Origin: Clostridia bacterium
Lineage (GTDB): Bacteria > Bacillota > Clostridia > Oscillospirales > Acutalibacteraceae
DNA: 64,000 nt
Direction: 5' to 3'
Assembly (NCBI GenBank): GCA_017531385.1
Contig: JAFXLD010000052.1
Coordinates: forward strand, 45,664 to 109,663
The notes under the pieces were generated by a model. It was not told where the DNA came from, did not search any database, and saw nothing but the letters and a program-made list of their open reading frames with translations. Position 1 is the first letter of the stretch. Each line of letters starts with the position of its first letter. Made by a program: the position numbers and the translations under genes. This document shows, one piece after another, positions 44,283-53,047 of this stretch.

Positions 44283-45449
44283 TTAAGAACGATACTCTTT
44301 GCAAAGCTCCTCTGCAAGTGTTTCAAGCTGACAGGAGCTTTCTTCATTCAGAGCAGACATGATTTTTACTGTTGTATCGGCAAAAGAAATGTTTTTGCTC
44401 TTTTCAAACATACCTTTCATAACCTTTGCCGCAACGGGTGCCCATGATCCGTTTTCGATAAAAGCAACGGTGCGGTTGCTGAAATTACGCTCTGTCAGAT
44501 GAGTTATAAATTCTCGCATGAAAGGGAATATCTCAGAATTATATGTTGTCGTTGCAAGAACAATCTTGCTGTAACGGAATGCATCTTCCACAGCCTCAGC
44601 CATATCGCATCGTGCAAGGTCGTTTACTGTCACTTTAGGACAGCCTTTTGTTTTCAGCATCTCTGCAAGCTGCAAAACGGCCTTTTTTGTATTGCCGTAG
44701 ACAGAGGTATATGCGATAACAACACCTTCTTCTTCGGGTCTGTAGCTTGACCATGTATCATACAGATTGATATAATATCCGAGATTTTCTGTGAGCACGG
44801 GACCGTGAAGAGGACAGATGATCTGAATATCAAGATCTGCAGCTTTTTTCAGGAGATTCTGCACCTGGAATCCGTATTTGCCCACAATGCCGATGTAGTA
44901 GCGTCTTGCTTCGCAAGCCCAGTCTTCTTCAACATCAAGTGCACCGAATTTGCCGAATCCGTCTGCAGAGAATAATACTTTATCGGTGCTGTCATAAGTA
45001 ACGATAACTTCAGGCCAATGCACCATAGGCGCAGTCACAAAAGTAAGTTCATGTGTACCCAATGACAGTGTGTCATTTTCGCCTACAACTATTCTGTTAT
45101 CTGCAAAATCTGTTCCGAAAAATTGTTTCATCATTTTGAAAGCTATTGCTGATGAAACAATTTTTACGTCGGGATACTTGTTTATAAAGTTCATTATATT
45201 TGCAGAATGGTCAGGCTCCATATGCTGAATTATCAGATAATCGGGCTGTCTGTCACCGAGAGTTTTCTGAATATTCGCCATCCATTCCTGTGTAAATTCT
45301 GCATCTACAGTATCCATGATTGCAATTTTTTCATCGAGAATAGCATAGGAATTGTATGCGATTCCGTTGGGGACTTCATACTGTCCCTCAAACAGATCGA
45401 TTTTATGGTCATTGACACCGATGTATTTTATATCTTTTGTAATATTCAT
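44283..45449 (-). CDS. Flavodiiron protein (A-type flavoprotein, FprA-like)
   Basis: ATG 45449 follows AAGGAGTAATCAC; the frame to 45563 is rejected. The product has about 388 aa. The N-terminal beta-lactamase-like domain carries diiron ligands in [25 protein letters not shown] and [10 protein letters not shown]-terminal flavodoxin domain ([34 protein letters not shown]) binds FMN. It reduces O2 to water, or NO to N2O, with electrons from the adjacent rubredoxin, an oxidative-stress defence of anaerobes. The two genes form an operon. Confidence 0.93.
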   Translation of the reverse strand: MNITKDIKYIGVNDHKIDLFEGQYEVPNGIAYNSYAILDEKIAIMDTVDAEFTQEWMANIQKTLGDRQPDYLIIQHMEPDHSANIMNFINKYPDVKIVSSAIAFKMMKQFFGTDFADNRIVVGENDTLSLGTHELTFVTAPMVHWPEVIVTYDSTDKVLFSADGFGKFGALDVEEDWACEARRYYIGIVGKYGFQVQNLLKKAADLDIQIICPLHGPVLTENLGYYINLYDTWSSYRPEEEGVVIAYTSVYGNTKKAVLQLAEMLKTKGCPKVTVNDLARCDMAEAVEDAFRYSKIVLATTTYNSEIFPFMREFITHLTERNFSNRTVAFIENGSWAPVAAKVMKGMFEKSKNISFADTTVKIMSALNEESSCQLETLAEELCKEYRS

Positions 45450-45481
45450 GTGATTACTCCTTGTTTTGAAAATTAATATGT

Positions 45482-46120
45482 TTAACGGAATTTTTTCGCA
45501 AGATTTGGCTTCTTTGTGGTAATATTGTCCGGAGACATTTTCATGATCCGTATAAAATTCCATTTTCTGTTGACTGTCCAGATTGAAACCAACAATCCGT
45601 TATCATGAAAAGCATCAACAAGCTTTTTTGAAGCATTTTTATAATGAAAGTTAATGCCAATTGCATCATTGTCTTTAACTTTTTTTACCAAAGACATGAG
45701 ATACTCCTGAGTCTGCTTTTTAGGCTTGATAACATCTCTGATGTTGAGGTAATACGGAATTTTAGGACTGTCCTTTTTTACTGCCTCAACATAATGTTCA
45801 AAAACACCTGTATAAAAAATTCTGTCAAGCAGATTATATTTTTCTGCCAGGCGTTGTATTTCTTTTAAATTTGCAGTGCTCTTTATGTCAATGTTGGTAT
45901 TAAGATCTTTGTATTCTGTCAGTTTTCTGAAAGCCTGTTCAAGAGTGACTTCTTCGCCTTTCGGTTCGTCATGAGAAAGAACAGGCATGTTGTTTTTATC
46001 AAATCTTATATCAAACTCCACAACATCAGCACCTGATGCAGCTCCTGCGGATATTGATTCAATTGAATTGGCGGGAGTTTTTTCACACCCCGTATGAGCA
46101 GTGATTGTTATATTTTTCAT
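45482..46120 (-). CDS. Glycerophosphodiester phosphodiesterase family protein with variant active site
   Basis: The 212-aa TIM barrel starts MKNITITAHTGCEKTPANSIESI, which aligns with the GDPD motif HRGxxxxxPENT. The usual HR has become HT and the metal-binding Glu of PENT has become Ala (PANS). The second motif VVEFDIRFDKNNMPVLSHDE is normal. ISIWTVN near the end resembles the usual VxxWTVN. No signal peptide. The changes could mean altered metal use or loss of activity. It lies 32 bp upstream of the fprA start region on the same strand. Confidence 0.75.
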   Translation of the reverse strand: MKNITITAHTGCEKTPANSIESISAGAASGADVVEFDIRFDKNNMPVLSHDEPKGEEVTLEQAFRKLTEYKDLNTNIDIKSTANLKEIQRLAEKYNLLDRIFYTGVFEHYVEAVKKDSPKIPYYLNIRDVIKPKKQTQEYLMSLVKKVKDNDAIGINFHYKNASKKLVDAFHDNGLLVSIWTVNRKWNFIRIMKMSPDNITTKKPNLAKKFR

Positions 46121-46206
46121 AGTTTTCTCCGCTTTTTTTATTAAAAATATTTTAACAAAAAAACAGATTTATTGTCAATATAAATTTTATGATTGTTGAA
46201 AACAGA

Positions 46207-46235
46207 TTGTATTTTTTATAATTATAAAGTATAAT
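46207..46235 (+). promoter_or_regulatory. Promoter of the GH110-like gene
   Basis: TTGTAT (46207-46212), 17-bp spacer, TATAAT (46230-46235). Confidence 0.7.
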
Positions 46236-46271
46236 GAATATATTATCACAGAAAGGCAGATTTATGCAGAT

Positions 46272-47906
46272 ATGAATGAACTTTCCGAGCTTTTTCTGAA
46301 TATCAGAGACGGTGACAATGTTGTTCTGGAAAAAGATAAAATTTATCATGTGAGACAGGACGATTCTTTTGAGTTGTATGGTTATTTTTGCTCAAACACG
46401 GCAAAAAAACATGAAAATCCAGACGGTATGCGGAAAACTGCTATATACCTGAAAAATAAAAAGAATATAACTGTTGACGGCAACGGTGCAACTGTAATGG
46501 TTCACGGAAAAATGACACCACTCCTATTTGACAGGTGTGAGAACATCGCTGTCAGAAATCTGACCGTTGATTATGCTTGTCCCACAATGACGGAGTTTAC
46601 CATTCTTTCAAACAATGACGGAAAATGTGAAATAAAAATCAATTCCGAATGCCTGTTCTGTATTGAGGGAAATGATCTGATATGGCAAGGGGAGTCAGAC
46701 GAAAACGGTAAACCTTATTGGGAAAGTAATTACATCGGCACCGGCAGATATATAAAAATATTTGATCCTGAAAAAGAGCAGTGCCGTGATTTCAGCAAGA
46801 CAGACCTTGCTTTTGATAAAATTGAGCAGACTGATAACGGCACACTCAGAGTTTGGCTCAAAAATAAAAATGCCGATTTTCCTGCAGGCAATATTATTCA
46901 GACAAGAAGTATAGTCCGTGACCAGACAGGAAGTTTGTTTCAGAGAAGCAAAAATCTGAATTTTGAAAACTTGCGTATAAAGTTTATGCATGGCTTGGGT
47001 ATGGTTTCTCAGTTCTGCGAAAATGTCGCATTCAGAAACTGTGATTTTACCCCGGGTGAAGGCAGAACCATTGCAAGTACAGCGGATTTCTTTCAGTTTT
47101 CCGGTTGCAGGGGAAAACTTGTTATTGAAAACTGCAAAGCATGGGGAGCTCAGGATGATTATATCAATGTTCACGGAACGCATCTGCGTATAGTTGATAA
47201 GAATGATGCTGAAAATAATATCGTTGTCCGTTTTATGCACAATGAAACATGGGGATTTCAGGCTTTTGAAACCGGTGATGAGCTTGAATTTATCAGATGG
47301 GACACACTGATTCCTTACGGAAAAACAAAGGTCAGTGAATATCAGAAACTCAATGACACCGACATTAAACTGTATCTTGACAGACCGTTGCCGAGTATTG
47401 AGATAAATAAAGATGTAATTGAAAATGCCACATGGACACCTGATCTTTATGTGAGAAACTGCGATTTCGGTCCCACTTCGGGACGAGGAATACTATGTAC
47501 TACACGTGGTGATGTTATAATTGAAAATAACCGTTTCCGCAATTTGTGGGGATCTGCTCTGCTCATTGAAGACGATTGCAATTTCTGGTTTGAATCGGGC
47601 TATACAAAAGAGATAATATTCCGAAACAATCATGTAATTGGCTGTGAATATGCTAAAATGCACGAATCTGCAGCCGTAATCAGATATACTCCTAAAGTTA
47701 TGAACGAGCAATCTGAAGAATTTGTCCACGGAAAGCTTGTTCTTACCGGCAACAGATTTGAAAATCCGACACTCGGTACACACTGCATATGGCTTGAATA
47801 TTTAAGAGAAGCCGAAATTACCGACAATATTTTCGATGCAGAATACCAGATAAAAACACATCATTCGGGGAATATCACGGACAGAAATAACATAACTCAA
47901 TGTTAA
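46272..47906 (+). CDS. GH110-like alpha-1,3-galactosidase / beta-helix enzyme, cytoplasmic
   Basis: The 544-aa protein has no signal peptide. It is a right-handed beta-helix with KNITVDGNGATVMVHGK, ENIAVRNLTVDYACP, and the motif ENCKAWGAQDDYINVHGTHL, which matches the DD...NVHG centre of GH110 alpha-galactosidases. TSGRGILCTTRGDVIIENN continues the helix. It probably removes terminal alpha-galactose from glycans after uptake. GAAAGG lies 14 bases before this ATG and 6 bases before an out-of-frame ATG (46264) that encodes only MQI and stops in ATGA overlap, an odd start region. Confidence 0.75.
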   Translation: MNELSELFLNIRDGDNVVLEKDKIYHVRQDDSFELYGYFCSNTAKKHENPDGMRKTAIYLKNKKNITVDGNGATVMVHGKMTPLLFDRCENIAVRNLTVDYACPTMTEFTILSNNDGKCEIKINSECLFCIEGNDLIWQGESDENGKPYWESNYIGTGRYIKIFDPEKEQCRDFSKTDLAFDKIEQTDNGTLRVWLKNKNADFPAGNIIQTRSIVRDQTGSLFQRSKNLNFENLRIKFMHGLGMVSQFCENVAFRNCDFTPGEGRTIASTADFFQFSGCRGKLVIENCKAWGAQDDYINVHGTHLRIVDKNDAENNIVVRFMHNETWGFQAFETGDELEFIRWDTLIPYGKTKVSEYQKLNDTDIKLYLDRPLPSIEINKDVIENATWTPDLYVRNCDFGPTSGRGILCTTRGDVIIENNRFRNLWGSALLIEDDCNFWFESGYTKEIIFRNNHVIGCEYAKMHESAAVIRYTPKVMNEQSEEFVHGKLVLTGNRFENPTLGTHCIWLEYLREAEITDNIFDAEYQIKTHHSGNITDRNNITQC

Positions 47907-47912
47907 AAAAAT

Positions 47913-47949
47913 GGTATGTATGAAAACCTGCTCATACATACCGTTTTTT
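47913..47949. terminator. Terminator between convergent genes
   Basis: GGTATGTATGA (47913-47923) pairs with TCATACATACC (47932-47942), then GTTTTTTATTT; on the other strand AAAAAA-rich sequence follows as a T-run. Confidence 0.85.
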
Positions 47950-47952
47950 ATT

Positions 47953-48567
47953 TCATATGAAATTTGTAAATACTTTTTTTTCTTTTTCTGGAATACCGAA
48001 TTTTTCTTTACCCAGAGCAATACTTTTTATCAGGAAAGTCATATTTTCTGCGAGTGTACGCATTGTCTGCAGACCTTCTTCATCCTTTGATGCTTCACCG
48101 GGAGCTCTGCCGTGAACACTGTTCCAGTACTGACTTGAAGCCACAGGCATACCGCTTATAGTAAAATATTTATTCAATTGGTCAAATGTTGCCGAGGCAC
48201 CTCCACGTCTGCATACTGCAACACTTGCTCCGACTTTCATTGTTTTGTCAAAATGAGAAGAATAGAAAAGTCTGTCAAGAAGTGCTGTCAGAGTGCTGTT
48301 TGCCGAAGCATAATAAACAGGGCTGCCGATAACAAGACCGTCACACTCTTCAAATTTAACTGCAATTTCGTTTGCAATATCGTCAAATGCACATTTACCG
48401 TTTTTTGCGCAGTAACCGCAGGAAACACAGCCCCTTATTTCTTTGCTGCCGACCTGAATTATTTCTGTTTCAATGCCGTTTTTTGCAAAAACCTTTTCCA
48501 TTTCACCGAGAGCTACCGAAGTGTTTCCGTTAACTCTCGGACTGCCGTTGATAATTAAAACTTTCAT
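47953..48567 (-). CDS. NADPH-dependent FMN reductase / flavodoxin-fold iron-sulfur flavoprotein
   Basis: The 204-aa protein has the flavodoxin-like start MKVLIINGSPRVNGNTSVAL, a Cys cluster RGCVSCGYCAKNGKC, and the FMN-binding GLVIGSPVYYASANSTLTAL. This pattern fits the NAD(P)H-dependent FMN reductase/ISF-like oxidoreductases common in anaerobes. The Cys spacing could hold a 4Fe-4S cluster, but this cannot be confirmed. Monocistronic, RBS AAGGACG. Confidence 0.85.
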   Translation of the reverse strand: MKVLIINGSPRVNGNTSVALGEMEKVFAKNGIETEIIQVGSKEIRGCVSCGYCAKNGKCAFDDIANEIAVKFEECDGLVIGSPVYYASANSTLTALLDRLFYSSHFDKTMKVGASVAVCRRGGASATFDQLNKYFTISGMPVASSQYWNSVHGRAPGEASKDEEGLQTMRTLAENMTFLIKSIALGKEKFGIPEKEKKVFTNFI

Positions 48568-48822
48568 AAGAATCCGTCCTTTAGTATAATGTATTTTATA
48601 ATGTCAGGTTGTTGATATCTGGAGTTTTGCATTTGTATGAGTATATGCTATCGGTTTTATAACAATTCCGACAAAGCAACCATCAATACCTGACCATGAT
48701 ATATTATCATATATTTTACTAAATAACGTATCAGTTCGTCAAGTTGTTCTGCGATTATTACCTGATAAATTTTTTATTGTATTTTAATAACAAATGTGTT
48801 AAAATGTCGTTTGGTGATTGAA
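48568..48822. other. Intergenic region with plus-strand promoter and possible decayed minus-strand coding fragment
   Basis: A promoter TTGTAT (48777-48782), 17 bp, extended -10 TGTTAAAAT (box 48800-48805) serves the next gene. On the minus strand about 40 sense codons (roughly 48615-48740) read as plausible protein, ending IAYTHTNAKLQIS, but have no start or RBS, so they may be a remnant of a lost gene. Nothing else is recognised here. Confidence 0.4.
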
Positions 48823-49437
48823 ATGAAAAGTATTTATATAAAATATGATGAAACAGAGTGCGGACTCGGTGAAAGCAAATTTTTCGGTTGTCCCGATTTG
48901 CCCGAAGATTTTGACTGGCCTGTCGATGATGATGAATTTGACATGGAGTTTATATGTCAGCTCAATTGCAAAAAAGTCCACGAAATGAACGCTGATTTAC
49001 CCGAAAAAGGTATGCTTTACTTTTTTGGCTGTATTGCTAATCCTCTCGGAGAGGAAAGTGCACCTGCAATAACAAAAGGTTTTCAGAGTATGGGCAATTT
49101 TGCAGTAAAATATTATAACGGCGGCACTGCAGAACTGCAAAGCGGTGAAATTGTTGATGAAAACGGAGATGCGGTCGGCTTCAAGGAGCTTAAAATAAGC
49201 TTTACAGACAACGAAAATGAGTGCACGGATGCTTTTCATCAGCTTTCAGGTGATTATCCCGTAAATGATGATAAAGAGCTTGGAGATTATGTGCTTCTTT
49301 TCTGTCTTGATTCATTTTCAGGCGATGATTTTACTCTTGAATTTGAAGACAGCGGATATCTTTATTTCCTTATAAAGAAAGATGACCTTGCAAAAAAAGA
49401 TTTCTCAAAAACTATATGTTATCTGGCGGTGGAATAA
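48823..49437 (+). CDS. DUF1963 (YwqG-like) family protein
   Basis: ATG 48823 lies behind GGTGATTG; the frame to 48796 has no RBS. The product has about 204 aa and is highly acidic. The pattern KFFGCPDLPEDFDWP, EFICQLNCKKV, GMLYFFGC and FHQLSGDYP matches DUF1963/YwqG-like proteins, usually found with GG-x-P-x-LP-x-x-x-x-WP and a QL motif. Their function is unknown. The stop codon is directly followed by the ATG of the phosphoesterase gene, so the two are coupled. Confidence 0.75.
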   Translation: MKSIYIKYDETECGLGESKFFGCPDLPEDFDWPVDDDEFDMEFICQLNCKKVHEMNADLPEKGMLYFFGCIANPLGEESAPAITKGFQSMGNFAVKYYNGGTAELQSGEIVDENGDAVGFKELKISFTDNENECTDAFHQLSGDYPVNDDKELGDYVLLFCLDSFSGDDFTLEFEDSGYLYFLIKKDDLAKKDFSKTICYLAVE

Positions 49438-50562
49438 ATGGAGAAGGTAAAATTCAATAACGGAAAACTGAGAATTCTGCAGATAAGCGATGCACAGGAC
49501 CTGCATTGGGTAAGAAAAACAATGCTTCTTATGCTTGAAAATGCCTGTGAACAGCTGAAGCCTGATCTTATCGTGTTTACAGGCGACAATATCCTCGGTA
49601 ATCATCTGCGTGATTACAGATTTTCTTCAAAGAAAAAGGAAATGTCAAGGGATGAAGAGTTTGAAATTATGAGAACTGCTCTGGCTCATATCCTTGATAT
49701 TCCTGAAAGAAGAGGAATACCATTTGCCATGATTTACGGTAATCACGACGATATGAATTCATTCACGGGTGATGAACAGGCTGAAATTTTTCGTTCATAC
49801 TCGATGAACAGAGGATTTGAAAATACAGGTGACCTCTGCGGTACATACCGTCTGCCCGTTTATTCATCAGACGGAGAAAAACAGCTTCTTAACCTCTGGA
49901 TGATAAACACATCATGGCACGATAAAGCTCTTGACAGATGTTTCAATGATATAACTGAAACACAGGTTGAGTGGTTTAAGAAAGAATCTGCAGAACAAAA
50001 AGAACTCAACGGCGGTAATCCCTTTGATTCTCTTGTGTTTATGCACATTCCGCTTAAGGAACTGTGTAATTTTACAGTAGAATGTTCTCCCGAAGAAGCA
50101 ACCGTAAGCTATAATGATATAAACCTGAAAAAAGCTGACGGTGTTTTCGGATATCTTAATGAGCCTGTAACTCCGATTGAAAATGATAACGGCTTTTATG
50201 AAGAAGTACTGAGTGACGGCGGTGTAAGGGCTATTGTTTCAGGTCATGACCATACGAACGATTTTGTCGGTGAAAAAGACGGTATAAAGTTCGTTTCATC
50301 GCCTGCAGCATCATTCCGTTGTTACGGTGGTGCAAATAGAGGTGTAAAGCTTTTTGAAATTGATGAAAACAACACATCTGATTTTTATTGCAGAACCGTT
50401 TATTATAATGAACTCTGCGGAGACGGACCCATTGCAAAGCTCAGATGGTTCTGGGATGCAGACGAATGTGAAAAGAAGAAGTTTGCAGTTTTAGGCGGTA
50501 TTGCAATCAGTACAGCTGTTATCGGTGGTGCAGCAGCTGTGTGTAAATTATTAAAGAAGTGA
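49438..50562 (+). CDS. Calcineurin-like metallophosphoesterase with C-terminal membrane anchor
   Basis: The 374-aa protein carries the metallophosphoesterase motifs LQISDAQDLHW, VFTGDNILG, IYGNHDDMN, FMHIPLKE and IVSGHDHTNDF. The C-terminal 25 residues are hydrophobic (AVLGGIAISTAVIGGAAAVC) and end KLLKK, a tail-anchor-like segment that would place the enzyme on the inner face of the membrane. It resembles DhiA/purple acid phosphatase-like Icc proteins; substrate unknown. It starts immediately after the DUF1963 gene and ends just before the MATE gene. Confidence 0.82.
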   Translation: MEKVKFNNGKLRILQISDAQDLHWVRKTMLLMLENACEQLKPDLIVFTGDNILGNHLRDYRFSSKKKEMSRDEEFEIMRTALAHILDIPERRGIPFAMIYGNHDDMNSFTGDEQAEIFRSYSMNRGFENTGDLCGTYRLPVYSSDGEKQLLNLWMINTSWHDKALDRCFNDITETQVEWFKKESAEQKELNGGNPFDSLVFMHIPLKELCNFTVECSPEEATVSYNDINLKKADGVFGYLNEPVTPIENDNGFYEEVLSDGGVRAIVSGHDHTNDFVGEKDGIKFVSSPAASFRCYGGANRGVKLFEIDENNTSDFYCRTVYYNELCGDGPIAKLRWFWDADECEKKKFAVLGGIAISTAVIGGAAAVCKLLKK

Positions 50563-50567
50563 TATTT

Positions 50568-51923
50568 ATGAAACTGTTTAAAGATAAGTATTTTTACAAT
50601 ACATTTTTTTCACTGTCTGCTGTGATAATTCTGCAGAATCTTCTGACATACAGTGTCAATCTTGCAGATAATATCATGATAGGTAAATACAGTGAAGTTG
50701 CCATGAGTGGAGTCTCCCTTGCAAATCAGGTGCAGTTTCTTCTGCAGATGTTCGCAATGGGTGCGGCAAACGGTGTGGGTGTTCTTGCGGCTCAGTACTG
50801 GGGAAAAAAGGATACAAAACCCATCAAGAAAATTTTTACTTCTGCGGCAATCATCGGTACTGTTCTGAGTGCTTTACTCGGTCTTGCGGTAATTCTTTTC
50901 CCCGAAGCCGTACTTGGGCTTCTGACGGACAAAACAAACGAAATTGCAGAGGGCTCAAAGTATATAGTTATAATGGGTTTTTCATACTGCATTTTTACAA
51001 TGACACAACTGTTTCTCAGTATGCTCAGAAGTGTTGAAACGGTGAAAATCGGTTTTGTTATCAATGCAGTTTCCCTTGTTGTCAACATAGGGCTTAATTA
51101 TGTGCTTATTTTCGGCAACTTCGGTTTCCCGGAAATGGGTGTACAGGGTGCGGCAGTTGCAACACTTACTGCAAGGTATGTTGAGTTTATTATTGTTGCG
51201 GTTTATGTATTCAGAATTGACAAAAAGATAAAAATGAAATTCCGTGACCTGTTTGTGATTGATAAGTCATATATAAAGGATTACATAAAAACAGGTCTGC
51301 CTCTTATCGGCTCAGCAACATCATGGGGTATTGCAATGGCTATCCAGACTGCGATTCTCGGCAGAATTGAGTCGAATGCAGTTCTCGGTGCAAACAGTAT
51401 CGCAACTACCATTTTTCAGGTTGTCAGCGTACTTTATACATCAACTTCAAACTCCGCATCTGTCATTATCGGCAAGACAGTCGGTGAAAGGGATATCCCG
51501 AGAGTGAAGCTTTACTCAAAACGGCTTCAGATAATTTTCCTTGTTATCGGTGTTCTTTCGGGACTTATAATGTTTCTGTGCTGCGACGGGATACTTTCCC
51601 TTTACAATGTTGCAGATGAAACACGTGAACTTGCACGGTCATTTATTTATATTCTGAGTATTACAATTGTCGGTTCCTGTTATGAAGCACCGGCCCTGTG
51701 CGGAATTGTATCGGGCGGTGGTGACACAAAGTTTGTATTATATAATGATATAATATTTATGTGGTGCATCGTTTTGCCATTGTCTGCACTCTCAGCATTC
51801 GTATGGCATCTGCCCATTCCCGTCACATTCTTTTTCCTTAAATCCGACCAGATTCTCAAATGCTTTGTTGCAGTTGTCAAGGTCAACAGATTCAAATGGA
51901 TAAAAGAACTTACCAGAAATTAA
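50568..51923 (+). CDS. MATE family efflux transporter
   Basis: ATG 50568 is preferred; the GTG at 50559 overlaps the upstream stop region. The product has about 451 aa and 12 predicted spans. MATE features: NLADNIMIGKYSEVAMSGVSLA in span 1-2 (core NLADNIMIG), AQYWGKKD, GVQGAAVATLTARYVEF, and ATSWGIAMAIQTAILGRI. It would export drugs or metabolites with Na+ or H+. It is the third gene of a compact operon with DUF1963 and a membrane phosphoesterase. Confidence 0.88.
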   Translation: MKLFKDKYFYNTFFSLSAVIILQNLLTYSVNLADNIMIGKYSEVAMSGVSLANQVQFLLQMFAMGAANGVGVLAAQYWGKKDTKPIKKIFTSAAIIGTVLSALLGLAVILFPEAVLGLLTDKTNEIAEGSKYIVIMGFSYCIFTMTQLFLSMLRSVETVKIGFVINAVSLVVNIGLNYVLIFGNFGFPEMGVQGAAVATLTARYVEFIIVAVYVFRIDKKIKMKFRDLFVIDKSYIKDYIKTGLPLIGSATSWGIAMAIQTAILGRIESNAVLGANSIATTIFQVVSVLYTSTSNSASVIIGKTVGERDIPRVKLYSKRLQIIFLVIGVLSGLIMFLCCDGILSLYNVADETRELARSFIYILSITIVGSCYEAPALCGIVSGGGDTKFVLYNDIIFMWCIVLPLSALSAFVWHLPIPVTFFFLKSDQILKCFVAVVKVNRFKWIKELTRN

Positions 51924-51953
51924 AAAATCAGCCGTGTTTGCGGCTGATTTTTT
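51922..51953. terminator. Bidirectional terminator
   Basis: AAAAAATCAGCCG (51922-51934) pairs with CGGCTGATTTTTT (51941-51953), with a 6-base loop. It sits between convergent genes. Confidence 0.9.
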
Positions 51954-51956
51954 AAT

Positions 51957-53030
51957 TTATTCGTATAATGGAAATTTAGTAAGTATTCCTGCTGAATAAT
52001 TAAGAATATTTCTTGCATCTGCTGCGGTTACGGTACCATTGCCGTCAACATCAGCTAGAACATACTGCCTGGGAGTGAATGTTGTTGATTGTGAACTTAT
52101 TTGTAGTGCCAATTGGGCGTCAGCAGCAGTAATAACACCGTCATCATTTATATCACCCATTACATAATTATCTGTGTCTGGGGTATATATAATGATTCCA
52201 TAATTTGAGCCAACCATATTTATGTTTGAACTTTCGACAAAATCATATGAAATCCAGCCATAACCGTCTATTCCCCATTCGGTTCCCCATGAGTTGATAA
52301 ATTTAAATGCATTTTTTGAATTATCATATCCCACGATACATACTGCATGTCCAAGTGGGCCTGCAGTTTCATTTGGGGCGATATAATTGTAAGTATCGTT
52401 TGTTTCAGATAACGTTCGAAGATCATTGTATATTTTAATTCCAATTACAACGCCATTTCCCATTGCAACCTGAGTTTTTATTTGATCTCTGGTTGTTAAG
52501 AGACTAAAATCAATAATTTTATAAAGAGCTGCTGCTGCATTATCATACAAATCTGATGTATCATTATAGTTGTCATTATTAATAGGATAATAACTTATAG
52601 GACATGCACCATCTGATATTAGAGAATTTAAGGTATCAAGAAACGATGCACCATTATTTTCGCCATTGTTGATTTTGTGATAAGTGTATGTGGGACTGAA
52701 AAGATGTGAATTTTCGGTTGTTGACCAATTTCGCTTTAAGTATTCTTGAGATGATTTTAGTGCATATGATAATGCCCATGCTGCACAACTTTTTGAATTT
52801 CCTTGATTCCCTGGAGAAGGAAATAATTCTGAATTGTCAATATGACTGGGTAATGCATATGTTGATATATCTTCATTAAACAAATAAGGTTCCCAATCTG
52901 TCCATAAATCAGGTATTAGACCACCTGAATAGGTTAATTCGATGTTTTCTGCGGAAACGAAAAATATGGAATTGGTTAATATGAAGATGGATAAAAATAA
53001 CGATATGTATACTCGAAGAAATTTTTTCAT
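51957..53030 (-). CDS. Secreted papain-family (C1) cysteine protease with dockerin domain
   Basis: ATG 53030 follows GGAGGGTATTCAG. The product of 357 aa has a signal peptide (KKFLRVYISLFLSIFILTNS), then a C1 peptidase: oxyanion Gln76 and nucleophile Cys82 in GNQGNSKSCAAWALSY, His228 in GHAVCIVGYD, and Asn246 in FINSWGTEWG. The normal I29 propeptide is not obvious. Residues about 292-347 form a type I dockerin with two Ca-binding repeats (GDINDDGVITAADAQ; DVDGNGTVTAADARNIL). It may attach to a cohesin-bearing scaffold or act as a secreted protease. It lies 17 bp behind a dockerin/inhibitor gene in one operon and looks richer in A/T third positions than its neighbours. Confidence 0.9.
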   Translation of the reverse strand: MKKFLRVYISLFLSIFILTNSIFFVSAENIELTYSGGLIPDLWTDWEPYLFNEDISTYALPSHIDNSELFPSPGNQGNSKSCAAWALSYALKSSQEYLKRNWSTTENSHLFSPTYTYHKINNGENNGASFLDTLNSLISDGACPISYYPINNDNYNDTSDLYDNAAAALYKIIDFSLLTTRDQIKTQVAMGNGVVIGIKIYNDLRTLSETNDTYNYIAPNETAGPLGHAVCIVGYDNSKNAFKFINSWGTEWGIDGYGWISYDFVESSNINMVGSNYGIIIYTPDTDNYVMGDINDDGVITAADAQLALQISSQSTTFTPRQYVLADVDGNGTVTAADARNILNYSAGILTKFPLYE

Positions 53031-53047
53031 CTGAATACCCTCCAATA

